This document shows positions 29,101-39,835 of a stretch of 64,000 nt of DNA, in pieces (the stretch's first letter is position 1; each line of letters starts with the position of its first letter). The position numbers and the translations under genes were made by a program. The stretch covers positions 62,001-126,000 of the forward strand of contig CANQLH010000001.1 of the NCBI GenBank assembly GCA_947624655.1, in the 5' to 3' direction. This stretch comes from an uncultured Clostridia bacterium. Lineage in GTDB: Bacteria; Bacillota; Clostridia; TANB77; CAG-508. The notes under the pieces were generated by a model that was not told the DNA's origin, did no database searches, and saw only the letters and a program-made list of their open reading frames with translations.

Positions 29101-32100
29101 TACCATTCATATTTTATATAATCTGGATGATTTTTTTCATTTGCTGTTTTTGGATCAAAGTTTTCATCCTTTGTAGGATTGAAGTCTCCTCCTGATACAG
29201 CAACTATTGGTTTAATTACTGCTTCATCTCCTACAACATATTCAAATTCTGTTTTATCATCTTCAAAAGATATTCCTATATTTGGTATTTCAAAGTCACT
29301 ACTTAAGCCTTTCTTTTCTTCTTCTTCATGTATTTCCTTTGCAACAAAACCTACATCTAATAGAGCACCTGTTGCAAAATTATCATAGTTAACAGTAAAT
29401 GATTCTCCATCTTTATTAGTTATTTTTTGTCTAACACCATCAAGTGTTACAAAGTCTATCTGATATCCTTTATCAGGTGTTATTGTTACTGTTTGGCTAC
29501 CGCCTTCATTCATTTTTAAAACTCCGTCTTTGCCATCAAGTTCTTTATCACCTTGTGTTATTTTTCCACCTACTGTTTTAGCAACTACAAGCTCCTTTTG
29601 TGTTGGTGCTTTTTTTACTTCATTTTCTACTGCAGTAACTGTGAAAGGCGAGAATGATTCTACCATAAGTATTAATCCTTGACGAGTTACAGTAACAGGT
29701 ATTTCTTCAACCTCTCCTGTTAATTCATCAGTTAATGGATCTACTATATAGTGGTATGCTTTAAATGAAAGTCTTCCACTTTCAGCATAATCTTCATAGC
29801 TTGTTCCTGATGGGAACCCTAAATTAATACGTACAGCTTCTCCAGTATATACTAAACATTTTTTACAAACAGTAAGACTTATATTGTATGTATTAACTGT
29901 CACAGCATCTTCAAAATCATCTTTATATTTGCTGTTTTCAAGTGCATCTTCCATTTGCTCGGTCCTATTTGGTGAAGGCTCAGTTGTTACCAAAGTTAAT
30001 CTGTCTTTTAGAGCATCTAAGAATGCTTGAGAATTTCTAGGCTCCATCTCATCAAGAAAGTCTTTTAAATTCTCATTTTGCTTAACATTTCCATTTTCAT
30101 CTAGATTATCACTATCTTTAACTACCCATTTAGTTACATCTATATCAGATGTTTCCATAAGTTGTGGTTGAGCATATACTACTCTATGAACACCGTCTGG
30201 TTTAACTAGACGACATGTTTTTTGGAATACTAATCCATATGTTGCAGGGTATGGCATTTTTCCACTATCTACTCCAACAAGTCCAGTAGGTTGGAAATTG
30301 TAGAACATGTTATCATCGCCCCACATATCGCTTGCCCAAAAGTCGAATTCTATAGTCTTATCTCCATCCCATTTAACATTAGTTAATTTTGAATACTCAT
30401 TTGCAGTTTTTTCATTTCTTGATGCATAGAATTGTACACCTGGAACTGAATCTTTTGTTGCAAGTGCCAATGATTCATCAAATTGTAATTTTATATGATG
30501 GGTTGAACCTATCGTTAAAGAACCTCCTTGATAAGGAGTACATTTAATAGGTGTAGGTGGTGCTACAAAGTCTCCCCATTTATTCTCTATTTCCTCTGTC
30601 TTTATTTTTAAATTATCTACATTTTGTGTATATTGTGCAGCTCCATCATTTAAAGCATTCCACATTCTCGTACCCCAATCTTTAAACTCAGGAGTTGGCT
30701 GTTTTAACCCATCTACCATTACATAGTCATCCCATTTTCTGTTCTCATATTCTTTTCTTAAAGGTATATAAGCTGGTGGAATATCAGTAATTGCAAATTG
30801 TACACGTTTTACTTGTGGAAGTTCAAGCCTAACGCATTTCACTTTTTTGTTATTTATTACTTTTGGTTCTGGTGGTTCTATTTTTTCAGTAAGTCCTGGT
30901 TCTCCATAACTTAATGCCCAAGGGTCAATATAATTCCATTCAGTTACATCCCATCTATCAGAATTTGGTGCATATGTAAAATATCTAATTAAAATGTATT
31001 TACCTTCTTTTGCATTTTCTGTAAAGTTCTTACCATTATAGCTTACATAATATGTACCACTATCAAATGTTTCACCAGTTTGATCATCTTCTTGTGTATC
31101 TTTTTCAACCACAACATCAAATCCATCTGGAGTTGAATAATTATAAGACTCTCTATAAGAATCTACTGCAAGAGTTGGATACTCGAATTCATAGTTTGCA
31201 CTAGACAACATTCCTGATGGGAAATGATGTGATGATAATTGTGTTGTTCCAACTAAGAAAAACTCCCTTGTTTCTCTTCCACTTTCTTTTGTATAAGTCC
31301 ATCTACCATATCCTGGATCGTCATGTGTAACATCAACACCATACCATTTACCATCTATTTGAACATAATTCCAAATATGTGGTTCATTTATTGTTGATTT
31401 TGGACTATAAATACCATATACACATATACAAGGTATTCCTAATCTATCAAGTATTGCTTTAAATGTTCTTGTGTATGCTTCGCAAACACCTTCTCCATAG
31501 ATTAGTCCATCATATACAGTTCTTGATGTACTTTTTTCATCAACGTGATCAACTGTATGTCCTTTAACTCCCTCAACTGCTTGGTCTGGTAAGCTAACTT
31601 CATATTCATGTTTGTAAATCATATGTTTTACAACATAATCGTGAGCTTCTCCAACCATTCTTACAATTTCGTTTGTCTCGCTATATTCTCCGTCTTCAAT
31701 ATCCTTTTGATTTAATTTGCCTGATTTGATTTTTGATACAATATCTGTTATTTTCTTTTCATATTGATTAATAGCACCTTGGATACCTTTTCCATTTCCT
31801 TCGTTTATCTTATCGCATCTATTTTCGTTCATTCCTGCAAGTAAATACGATTCGCTTCTACCGAGGTCCAATTGATGCATGTAATTTGCCTTCTTTATCT
31901 TGCGTTACACGAATTGAAATTTCATCCCAATCTACATAAAAACATTCTGGATAGTCATATTGGAAAGCATCTCTTGCTGCTCCAAAGTCTGTTAACAACT
32001 GTTCATTTCCATTTGCAAACAATACAAGTGAAGCCTCACTTAGTGGTTTTGTTTCCTCTGTGCTTCCTATTTCATAACTTCCTCCCTCTTTAAAAATGCC

Positions 32101-32310
32101 AGTTCTATACATATGAAACATTGCGTCATAAATTTTTCTAGCGTCATTCTTTAATTGATTTCCAAAATATTCAAGTTTACTTCTCTCAGGCATAGACGAA
32201 GCATAACTTGAATTAAGCATGCTAATTACTCTAATATTGCCCATTAAAAGGCTAACAATAAGAAGAACAATTAGCAATTTTTGTTTTTTAGTTCTGTGTC
32301 TTAATTTCAT
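26148..32310 (-). CDS. Transglutaminase/Ig-like wall protein, one CGG +1 site
   Basis: A 2053-residue surface protein. A signal helix (residues 11-32) is followed by a transglutaminase-like domain whose Cys, His and Asp are visible in GEGVCEAYTRTF, EPHIWNYVQ and YGVDVTHDD. Several bacterial Ig-like (Big2-type) repeats follow, such as ITWTSSDKKIATVDKNGLVT, then an Asn/Asp/Gly-rich low-complexity stretch, the sorting signal VPKTGD, a membrane helix and a lysine-rich tail. The frame breaks at CGG 31861-31863 (CCT-C-GGT, Gly150, inside SIGPGRSES), where the next zero-frame codon is TAG. Probably attached to the wall by the nearby sortase; may cross-link or cleave proteins. Confidence 0.88.
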
Positions 32311-32419
32311 AACATCTCCCTCTCTTTTTATAATTTATTATTTCTTTGAAATAACTATATTAAAATAATATCATATCTAATCTTACTAATCAAGATATTT
32401 TTAGTAAATTAATACATTT

Positions 32420-32611
32420 GTTATAATGTTTTTATATTAAAGAATAGCTGAAATGATTTATTTGAAAGAGCTGCGTAAGCGACCAACCGAAGCGAAGCGT
32501 AGGGCGAATGGAGCAGTCTACATATATATCTTTAATTTGTAGACTGCGACACCAAAGCTCTAAAAATAAATCATTTCAGCTATTCTATTGAAATACCCAT
32601 TATACTGTAAT
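32420..32611 (+). repeat. Family 1 hairpin repeat, copy B
   Basis: Same outer arms as copy A (AATAGCTGAAATGATTTA, perfect) and the same GCAGTCTACA inner stem. The core differs at a few bases (CGACCAACCGAAGCGAAGCG). The right edge reaches the stop codon of mrnC, whose last codons lie in the conserved flank. Confidence 0.85.
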
Positions 32612-32983
32612 ACATTTTGCTAAAATATCTTTTAGCCTTGCTTCTTGTTTCGTCATATATAAATATCCAATTAATCCTTCGAAAGCTGTCGAATACATAT
32701 ACTCATTAACTTCCGCATTTTTTGGAAGATGATGATTCTTAGTATTTCTTGCTCTTTTAACTATCTCTTTTTCTCTTTCTGTAAGTTCATTTTCTATATT
32801 TTTTAATATATTAGCTTGAGCAGAAGCCTTAACATATTTAATACTCTCCATATGTAGTTTATGTGGTTTAACTTTAGACTTATTTACAAGTTTTTCTCTT
32901 ATATATAACTCATATACGGCATCTCCAATATAAGCCCAAGTAAGTGGCGATAATTCATTTATTTCCTTTTCTAATTCTTCCAA
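32600..32983 (-). CDS. mrnC: Mini-RNase III
   Basis: A 127-residue dimeric RNase III-type nuclease without a double-stranded RNA-binding domain; it matures 23S rRNA in Firmicutes. LTWAYIGDAVYELYIRE contains the catalytic aspartate, ARNTKNHHLPKNA is the family loop, and YSTAFEGLIGYLYM carries the second acidic motif. It starts at TTG preceded by AAAGGAAAAT. Its last codons are in the edge of hairpin repeat copy B. In many Firmicutes it is next to cysS; here it follows xerD. Confidence 0.9.
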   Translation of the reverse strand: MEELEKEINELSPLTWAYIGDAVYELYIREKLVNKSKVKPHKLHMESIKYVKASAQANILKNIENELTEREKEIVKRARNTKNHHLPKNAEVNEYMYSTAFEGLIGYLYMTKQEARLKDILAKCITV

Positions 32984-33014
32984 CTTTTATTTTCCTTTCC
33001 ATCATATATTTTTT

Positions 33015-33038
33015 AAGTCCGCTTCTTTAAGCGGACTT
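33015..33038. other. Hairpin between xerD and mrnC
   Basis: A 10-bp perfect stem (AAGTCCGCTT/AAGCGGACTT) with a four-base loop in the 74-base gap between the two minus-strand genes. It lacks a clear T-run on the minus strand, so it may be an RNA stability or attenuation element rather than a full terminator. Confidence 0.45.
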
Positions 33039-33057
33039 ATATTAATTTTTTATTAAG

Positions 33058-33939
33058 TTATGCTCTTGGATGAGCCTTTTTATATATATTTTGTATGGTT
33101 GCATCCTGAAATTGCATATATACTTGTGTTGATGAAATATCTGAATGTCCAAGCATTGTTTGAATTGCCTTTAAATCTGCACCATTTTGCAATAAATGCG
33201 TTGCAAAAGAATGTCTTAATACGTGAGGCGTAATATCTTTAGTAATATGTGCTTGTTCTTTGTAATATTTTACTATTTTCCAAAATCCTTGTCTTGTTAA
33301 TCTTCCTCCGTTGGTATTTACAAATAATGCAGTAACAGAGTCATCTTTTATTAATATATTTCTTGAATTTTCAATGTAATCTCTTAATGCATCTACACAT
33401 ATTGAACCCAATGGTATGTTTCTTGTTCTTCCTTTACTTGTGCATGTTACATAATTTTCATCTAAATGTAAATCATCTATATTTAAAGAAATTATTTCTG
33501 ATACTTTCATTCCTGTTGCATAGGCAATTTCTAGCATTGCCCTATCTCTTATTCCTTTTAAATCAATATTTTTTGGCTGTTCTAACAAAAGTTCTACTTC
33601 TTGTGAAGATAAAACAGCTGGTATTCTCTTCTCTATTTTAGGTGATTGTATTCCTTCTGTTGGATCTCTTTTTACTTTTTTATTTCTTAATAAATATTTA
33701 TAAAAAGCTCTAATTGAAGCTAAGCTTCTTGATATTGTTGAACTTTTTTTGCCTATTTCTGTCATAAATTTTAAATAATCTTTGATGTCATCTTCATCCA
33801 TCTTTAAATAATTTAACTTATTTCTTTCAATGTATCTAGCATATTGTAGCACATCTCTTTTATATGATTGTAACGTATTTTGTGATACTTTTTTATCATT
33901 TTCAATAAAGCTTAAAAAATTATTTAACTGTTTCTGCAT
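33058..33939 (-). CDS. xerD: XerD-type tyrosine recombinase
   Basis: A 293-residue recombinase that would resolve chromosome dimers at dif. N-terminal SAM-like core-binding domain (residues 1-90), then the catalytic domain. Visible catalytic residues are HVLRHSFATHLL (His, Arg), MLGHSD (His) and the nucleophile in STQVYMQF. The position that normally holds the first catalytic arginine (family pattern ATGxRVSE) reads ATGMKVSE here, with an AAA lysine codon at 33505-33507. That may lower activity or be a lineage-specific substitution. XerC and XerD cannot be separated with certainty. Confidence 0.85.
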   Translation of the reverse strand: MQKQLNNFLSFIENDKKVSQNTLQSYKRDVLQYARYIERNKLNYLKMDEDDIKDYLKFMTEIGKKSSTISRSLASIRAFYKYLLRNKKVKRDPTEGIQSPKIEKRIPAVLSSQEVELLLEQPKNIDLKGIRDRAMLEIAYATGMKVSEIISLNIDDLHLDENYVTCTSKGRTRNIPLGSICVDALRDYIENSRNILIKDDSVTALFVNTNGGRLTRQGFWKIVKYYKEQAHITKDITPHVLRHSFATHLLQNGADLKAIQTMLGHSDISSTQVYMQFQDATIQNIYKKAHPRA

Positions 33940-34027
33940 TGTCTTTCTCCCTCACCCTTCTTTATTAACATAAGATACATATGTTATATCAAATTATAAA
34001 AAAAATGTAAATAGATTTTTTAAAATT

Positions 34028-34682
34028 TTACAAAATATTTACAGTTAACATAAATATGTTTGTGGATATATATGTTTCTATAAAAGATGCAAGTATTAGA
34101 AGTGTACTTACCATTGTGCAAAATAAAGTGTGTCTAAGTATTTCAAGCTTTATGTTGTCTCGTCTTTTATCCTTCATTATTGAGCTATATAATCTTATCC
34201 CGACTTATTGCAAGTGCAAATATCGCTGGGATAAATATTATATTTTGCAAAAGCATTGAGGATATAATAAATGACGTGCCTTGTCTTATGCCTAAGGTTG
34301 CAATAATGCTTGATATACTATATCCTAGGCAAAATCCCCTAAAGCATATCGTTCCATATACTACAAATACTCCTATAACTGTTAACCCTGCAAACCATAA
34401 TAAAATTGCAAGTGATAAATTCGATTTTATAGAACTTATAAAAAGTTTAATATAATCTACACTTGCATTATCTTTCGTTTTATCTACAAAACTTTGAATA
34501 TATGTGCTAATCTCCTCTTCTTGCGATTCATTTACATTATTTATAAATATTACTCCAATTATAACTCCCACTAAAAAAATTATTGTTACTATAATATAAT
34601 TTTTTAGATTATTCATTATATGTGTTTGTATTAATTTTCCCTTAGAAGAGTTACGTAAATTAACATTTCTTTTGTTTCGCAT
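34028..34682 (-). CDS. spoIIM: SpoIIM, one CGG +1 site
   Basis: Membrane part of the SpoIIDMP engulfment machinery that remodels peptidoglycan during sporulation. The corrected protein has 217 residues with about five membrane helices; YGTICFRGFCLGYSISSI is characteristic. The zero frame stops after ISRDKII. Skipping the C of CGG at 34200-34202 (AGT-C-GGG, Gly161) opens 57 more residues, ISGIRLYSSIMKD followed by a last helix ending LASFIETYIS, matching the family C-terminus and normal length. It is the only site in the window with GGG as glycine codon. Length 3n+1. Confidence 0.88.
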
Positions 34683-34758
34683 TACATGTACCTCACATTA
34701 ACTAAGATTTTTCTTAATCAATGTTTATGTAATACAATATAAAATAGAACTATAAATT

Positions 34759-35968
34759 TTACAGATTCTCTTTTTCGCTTAAAGTAACCTTTCCATATAT
34801 GCCTCCGCCACCAGCTGATATTTGCATATTTCCCATTTTTGCATCCATTATATTCTTTGCAATCTTTTCTCCACAAACAGCTTCAATGTCGTCAAATGAT
34901 AACTTGTGTAATATATTCATTTCTGTTTCAAAGCTAGAAAGAAGTTTATCTATTGTTTTTTTACCAAGGCCTGGTATAAAGGTTAATGGTATTTGATATT
35001 TATAAGGTGGTCTAAATGAAGGACTTTTTGTCTCACTTTTGTCCTTTATCATCTCTATTCTATCTAAAACTCCCATTGTTATATTCCTGCTATCACATGT
35101 GTCGCATTTTGTAACCGGAGCCTCTCCCTCAATCCTTTTATTACATATTTCACAATATGTTCTATGATATTTTCCAAGTTTTGGATCTAACCCATAATTA
35201 CATAAAATTTTTCTTCCATCTTCATTCTTTATTGCTTTAATCAGTTCTTCAAATGAAATATCCTCTACTTGAATTTTATTATATTCTCTTGCAATCTTAG
35301 GTAGTGAATGTGCATCCGAATTTGTTAAATATGTCTTATTTTCTAATTCTGAGATTTGGTCTGCTAAAAATGTATCAGAACTAAGTCCTAGCTCTATTGC
35401 TGGGACTTTACCATATTTTTCTTTAAAGATTCTCTCAAGCCTTTTTGTACAATTTCCGTAAAAACTTTTATGTGGTGTAAATGCATGTGCTGGTATAAGT
35501 ATTCCATTATATTTTTCTACAATATCTATTAAATCGTACGCTGATATATCAGCTCTTTGTGAACTTAAAGTAATATTTTTTATATGTTTTTCCATTTCCT
35601 TTGAAAATCCTTTTATATCTCTTAGGAATGGAAAATAGCACAAATTATGAGCACTACCTGTTTTTCCATCTTCTGTTATCTCAGAAGTTTCAATTTCACT
35701 TCCTAGTATTATACATAACTTATCTTTATATATAATTCCACCGATTGTCTAATTCTTTTGCCTCTCCATTTTTCAAAAAATCTTCAATGTCTTCTATTAC
35801 ATATGGAGATGCTGAATCTATTATTCCTGCAATATTTATGCCTTTTCTTTCTACACATTCATTAGCAATATTTTCGAAATTAAGGCTTCTAGCTGCAGTT
35901 ATTTTTATTGGTTTATTATTTTTAGTCCTACCTATATGTATATGTAAATCTGCAAATACTTCGTACAT
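34759..35968 (-). CDS. Endonuclease Q-like PHP protein, one CGG +1 site
   Basis: A 402-residue protein matching endonuclease Q, which nicks DNA beside deaminated bases (uracil, hypoxanthine). PHP metal-binding motifs: FADLHIHIGR, IIDSASP, ILGSEIET, PAHAFTPHKSFYG, TNSDAHSLP. A zinc finger follows (CEICNKR ... CDTCDS), and a C-terminal helix-hairpin-helix (FIPGLGKKTIDKLL). The frame breaks at CGG 35741-35743 (AAT-C-GGT, Gly76); the reconstructed join reads ELDNGGIIYKDKL. Length 3n+1. Two small genes of unknown function precede it. Activity is inferred from the archaeal and Bacillus enzymes. Confidence 0.83.
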
Positions 35969-35995
35969 TTTTATACTCTTTTCTTTACTATATTT

Positions 35996-36223
35996 TTATC
36001 TTTCATCCCTTATTTCGTCTTTTGTCCATTCTTTTTTATCGTCAATTCTCTTTTGGGAATTATCCTGTCTAAGTGATATAGCTGTTCTGCCTCTTGTAAA
36101 TGCATTTATACATTCTCTAACTTCGTGAGAATTTTTTACAATTCCTATTGCTTCTACTACATCCTTATTAAACTCCGTATTTGATTGATGTACTTCGCTA
36201 TTTTCATCTCTTTCAAGGCTCAT
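35996..36223 (-). CDS. Small hydrophilic protein of unknown function
   Basis: A 75-residue, highly charged protein (EVRECINAFTRGRTAISLRQ in the middle, acid/base-rich tail). Its ATG overlaps the stop of the upstream 179-residue gene as ATGA and it ends 28 bases before endQ, so it belongs to the same operon. I do not recognise a family, and no domain is evident. Confidence 0.55.
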   Translation of the reverse strand: MSLERDENSEVHQSNTEFNKDVVEAIGIVKNSHEVRECINAFTRGRTAISLRQDNSQKRIDDKKEWTKDEIRDER

Positions 36224-36759
36224 GCTGCAACACCTTCCTTTAAATAAATAAATTTTTTAAATTGCTCTAAATATCTGTTGTTATTTCCCTTTAAATTTCT
36301 ATTTTCTAACAAATTCATTGCTTCATCTATTGGATATCCTTTTCTTTCTGGTCTATCTAAAACTAATCCTCCAAAATTATCTACAAGTTCTAATATGTCT
36401 CCCTCTTTTTCTCTTTCTTCATCCTCACTATATCTATTTACCTCTGAGCAAATTTTACAAAATTTTTTCGAAAATCCCAATGTAGCAAGATATTCTGCTC
36501 CTTCTATTGCATACCTTTTAATTTTCTCCATATCATACGCAACAAAATTTTTTTTGCACGCATATAAAAGGCAAGCTGTTATTACTAAATTCTCATCAAC
36601 ATCAATTTTCATTGTTTCTATAAATAATCTTGCAATTTCTGTTTTTAATATTACAGAATTATCAAAAAAGATTCCTGCTTTTTTTTGCAAATAATAGGCT
36701 ATTTCCATCTTTTTCGAGTAATCTTTTTCTCCTAAAATATAATCAGCAAAAGTTTCCAT
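36220..36759 (-). CDS. Helical protein of unknown function
   Basis: A 179-residue, probably all-helical soluble protein. The middle (ENLVITACLLYACKKNF ... GAEYLATLGFSKKFCKICSE) has the rhythm of an HD-type helical fold but lacks clear HD metal ligands. The ATG at 36759 has GGAGG six bases upstream; a TTG 12 bases further out contains that site and is rejected. Coupled by a four-base overlap to the small gene that follows, then to the EndoQ gene. Function unknown. Confidence 0.6.
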   Translation of the reverse strand: METFADYILGEKDYSKKMEIAYYLQKKAGIFFDNSVILKTEIARLFIETMKIDVDENLVITACLLYACKKNFVAYDMEKIKRYAIEGAEYLATLGFSKKFCKICSEVNRYSEDEEREKEGDILELVDNFGGLVLDRPERKGYPIDEAMNLLENRNLKGNNNRYLEQFKKFIYLKEGVAA

Positions 36760-36884
36760 ATTCGCCTCCAATAATTATTCTATTATCACAAAATAATTAT
36801 ATTTTATATTTCTGACTTTTTCAACAATGTAATACAATTGTAATGCAATTGTAATACAATTGTATTTTTTTTGTAATACAATAT

Positions 36885-37792
36885 CTAAAAAATCAATGTT
36901 GCACCGATTATGCCAGCATCGTTTCCATTTTTAGCTAAAATTATATCTGGTACTACTTTATTAAATATCATATCATTCTCTTTAACTTTTTTTACTAACT
37001 TATCAAGTAAAATATCTCCATAATGTACAAAACTTCCTCCTAAAACTATCCCCTCTGGCTCAAATATATTAATATAATTCGATATAGCAATTGTTAAATC
37101 TTCTAAATATTCGTCTACAATATCACTTACGCTATCGAAATCATTTTTTATAATCTCTAATAATTCTTTTCCTGTTATCTCATTTTTTTCTTTTCTTTGC
37201 ATTACCCTTTCTTTTAATGCTTTTATAGAGCAATACGTTTGAACACAACCTCTATTGCCACAGGTACATTTTCTTCCATTTTTTCTTTCTATTATCATAT
37301 GTCCGAAGTTCAAATCCCGAATATCTTTTAGGCTTTAACATTTTTCCTCCTAAAAATACTGCTCCACCTACTCCTGTTCCTAAGCATATAAATATGCAAT
37401 CATCAAATTTTTTTAAATTTCCATATTGTTTTTCACACATAGCAGCACACTTAGCATCATTTGCAACACTAATTTTAATATCTTTATAGTATCTCTTTAA
37501 AACATGGGCTATTCTAAAATTAACAATTCCTAGATTTTCTGCTTTTATGATTACCTGATTATCTGTTGTGCCAGGAGATGCAATCCCTATTCCTTCTATG
37601 TCCTTTATCTTATAACCGTTTTCTTCCAAAAGCTGATTAATAAATTTCTCAATTGTAACTTCTATTACTTCTTCTATATTTTCTTTATCTTGAGTAAAAA
37701 AGTCCTTTTCTTTTTTTGCTAGTATTTTACCTTTATTATCTACAATACCGAACTGCAATATGGCTTCCTCCAAGATCCACACCTATTCTCAT
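36885..37792 (-). CDS. ROK-family sugar kinase, two CGG +1 sites
   Basis: Glucokinase-like ROK protein of 301 residues after correction. The phosphate-binding start reads GVDLGGSHIAVGIVD; CTCGNRGCVQTYCS is the ROK zinc motif; EPEGIVLGGSF is near the C-terminus. In raw form the gene is in three frames. CGG at 37748-37750 (GTT-C-GGT, Gly15) falls in the ATP-binding loop, and CGG at 37303-37305 (CTT-C-GGA, Gly163) gives FELGHMIIE, which is the conserved ROK segment with the zinc-ligand histidine. Length 3n+2. Likely phosphorylates glucose or a related hexose; it is directly upstream of nothing metabolic in this window. Confidence 0.86.
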
Positions 37793-37817
37793 ACTAATCC
37801 CTCTTTTCTTTTATATA

Positions 37818-38253
37818 TTATAAATTTTTTATTGCTTCTCTTGCCATTTCGTCACATCTATTATTAAATTCATTATCACTGTGACCTTTTACTTTAATAA
37901 ATTTAACCTTATGTATTTTTGTAAGCTCTTCTAATTCTTCCCATAATTCTCTATTTTTTACATCTTCCTTTTTAGAATTCTTCCATCCATTTTTCTTCCA
38001 ATTTTCTAACCAATTTTGATTAAATGTGTTTATAACATAAGCACTATCACTATATACTTCAACATCACACGGATACTTAAGAAGTTTAAGTCCTTCAATT
38101 ACAGCTGTAATTTCCATAACATTATTTGTCGTATCTTTATTTCCACCTGATATTTCTTTTTTTAAACCTTCATACATAAGGATTGCTCCCCAGCCTCCGA
38201 GGGCCTGGATTTCCTGAGCACGCTCCATCTGTATATATGACTACTTTTTTCAT
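37818..38253 (-). CDS. rnhA: Ribonuclease HI, one CGG +1 site
   Basis: Removes RNA from RNA-DNA hybrids. After correction, 144 residues with all four acidic active-site residues visible: [17 protein letters not shown] (Asp), [12 protein letters not shown] (Glu), [10 protein letters not shown] (Asp) and CDEMAREA (Asp). The frame breaks at CGG 38197-38199, within the signature: CCT-C-GGA gives GPGGWGA (Gly19). Before the shift only 18 codons are read. GGAGG precedes the ATG at 38253 by seven bases. Length 3n+1. The rnhA gene is divergent from tmcAL, whose own first site is at codon 9. Confidence 0.92.
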
Positions 38254-38302
38254 CCTTTTCCTCCATTTTTCTATAATTAGTTTACATTTTATGTCTAAAC
38301 AA

Positions 38303-38331
38303 TTGCAATATTTTTACTTTTATGATATTAT
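38303..38331 (+). promoter_or_regulatory. Sigma-A promoter of tmcAL
   Basis: TTGCAA (38303-38308) and TATTAT (38326-38331) with a 17-base spacer, about 36 bases upstream of the tmcAL ATG and in the gap between it and divergent rnhA. Confidence 0.6.
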
Positions 38332-38367
38332 ATCAATAAACACTTTTATTGTAAAGGAGATAAATCA

Positions 38368-39602
38368 ATGGATAACGTGCTTGCTATAATCCGGTGAATA
38401 TAATCCATTCCATAATGGGCATCTTTATCATTTAAATGAGTCCAAAAGAATTACTAATTCAAATTATACAATTGCTATAATTTCTGGAAATTTCGTTCAA
38501 AGAGGAAATGTTTCAATTATTGATAAATGGACTAAAACTAGAATGGCTCTTTTAAATGGTATTGATTTAGTTATAGAACTTCCATGTATATATAGCATAT
38601 CAAGTGCAGAAAACTTTGCGCTTGGTTCAATAAAGATACTTAACTCTTTAAAAATTGTTGACACATTATCTTTTGGCTGTGAGCTAAATGATTTGTCTTT
38701 ATTAAAAGAGTTTGCTCGTATTCTTAAGGAAGAACCTGCTGAGTTTAAGTCTTTGCTAAATCATGAACTTTCTAAGGGTATTTCTTTCCCTAAAGCTAGA
38801 GAAAATGCTCTTTTAATGTATTTGAATGATTTAAGAAAATATGCCAATGTTTTATCTTCCCCAAATAATATACTTGCAATAGAATATTTAAAAGCACTAG
38901 ATGTTACTATGTCTACTATTGAGCCATTGGCAATAAAAAGAGTTGGTCCTCGGTTATAATAGTCAAATGGTTGTAGATAATTTTGCTAGTGCTACTTCTA
39001 TCCGCGAACTTATAAAGAAAAAGAATTTTTATGAAATAGATAAGGTTATGCCTAAGGCTTCTTACGACATTTTAGTCGATGCCTTAAGGCAAGGACATTA
39101 TGTTGAGAGCATTTTAAAATTTGAAAAAGAAATAATGTATGTTCTTAGAAATATGACTGTTGCAGAAATTGCAAATCTTCCTGATGTAGGAGAAGGTTTA
39201 GAAAATCTTATAAAAAATGCAGCAAATTCATGTAACAACCTCATAGATTTTATGAATTTGGTTAAATCAAAAAGATATACACAAACTAGAATTTGTAGAG
39301 TTTTACTTTATGCTCTTTTAGGATTTACTAAAGAGGACATGGAAACCTCTAAAAAAATTGATCCTTATATAAGAGTTCTAGGGTTTAACTCAAATGGAGA
39401 AAGATTACTTTCAGAAATTTATAACTCTAATAAAAAAATTCAAATTGTTACTTCAGTAAAAAACTTTACAACAACATGTAGAAATAAAAAACTTTTAATG
39501 ATGCTTGAAAAAGATATACAGGCAACAAACACCTATACTTTGGGATATGAATATGATTCACATTCTAATTTAGATTATACAACAAAATTAATAAAATATT
39601 AG
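38368..39602 (+). CDS. tmcAL: tRNA(Met) cytidine acetate ligase, two CGG +1 sites
   Basis: TmcAL makes N4-acetylcytidine at position 34 of elongator tRNA-Met from acetate and ATP. The corrected protein has 410 residues; GEYNPFHNGHLYHL is the nucleotidyltransferase HxGH motif and ISGNFVQRGNVSIIDKW follows. Two breaks: CGG 38392-38394 (ATC-C-GGT, Gly9; the next zero-frame codon is TGA) and CGG 38951-38953 (CCT-C-GGT, Gly195, giving RVGPGYNSQ). AAAGGAGA precedes the ATG. Length 3n+2. Both active-site halves depend on the shifts. As a wobble-base modifier, the enzyme itself affects decoding. Confidence 0.9.
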
Positions 39603-39792
39603 ATAATGGTTTTATATTAAAGAATAGCTGAAATGATTTATTTGAAAGAGCTGCGTAAGCGATCAACCGGAGCATAGCGTAGGGCGAATGGAGCAGTCTA
39701 CATATATATCTTTAATTTGTAGACTGCGACACCAAAGCTCTAAAAATAAATCATTTCAGCTATTCTATTGAAACAATCCATTATCCTGTAAC
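39600..39792 (+). repeat. Family 1 hairpin repeat, copy C
   Basis: Same arms and inner stem as copies A and B, with core GATCAACCGGAGCATAGCG. The left edge begins at the stop codon of tmcAL. Located between two convergent genes. Confidence 0.85.
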
Positions 39793-39800
39793 AAATTAAA

Positions 39801-39829
39801 ACAAAGCGCCTTTTGACGCTTTGTTTTTC
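39801..39829. terminator. Convergent rho-independent terminator
   Basis: ACAAAGCG/CGCTTTGT stem with an eight-base loop and TTTTT on the plus strand; A-rich flank on the other side. It lies between tmcAL and the convergent DUF1292 gene. Confidence 0.75.
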
Positions 39830-39835
39830 ATTCAT

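Noticed and set aside
33058..33939. Integrase of a mobile element
   Set aside because: The protein looks like a housekeeping XerD, and no attachment sites, phage or transfer genes are nearby.
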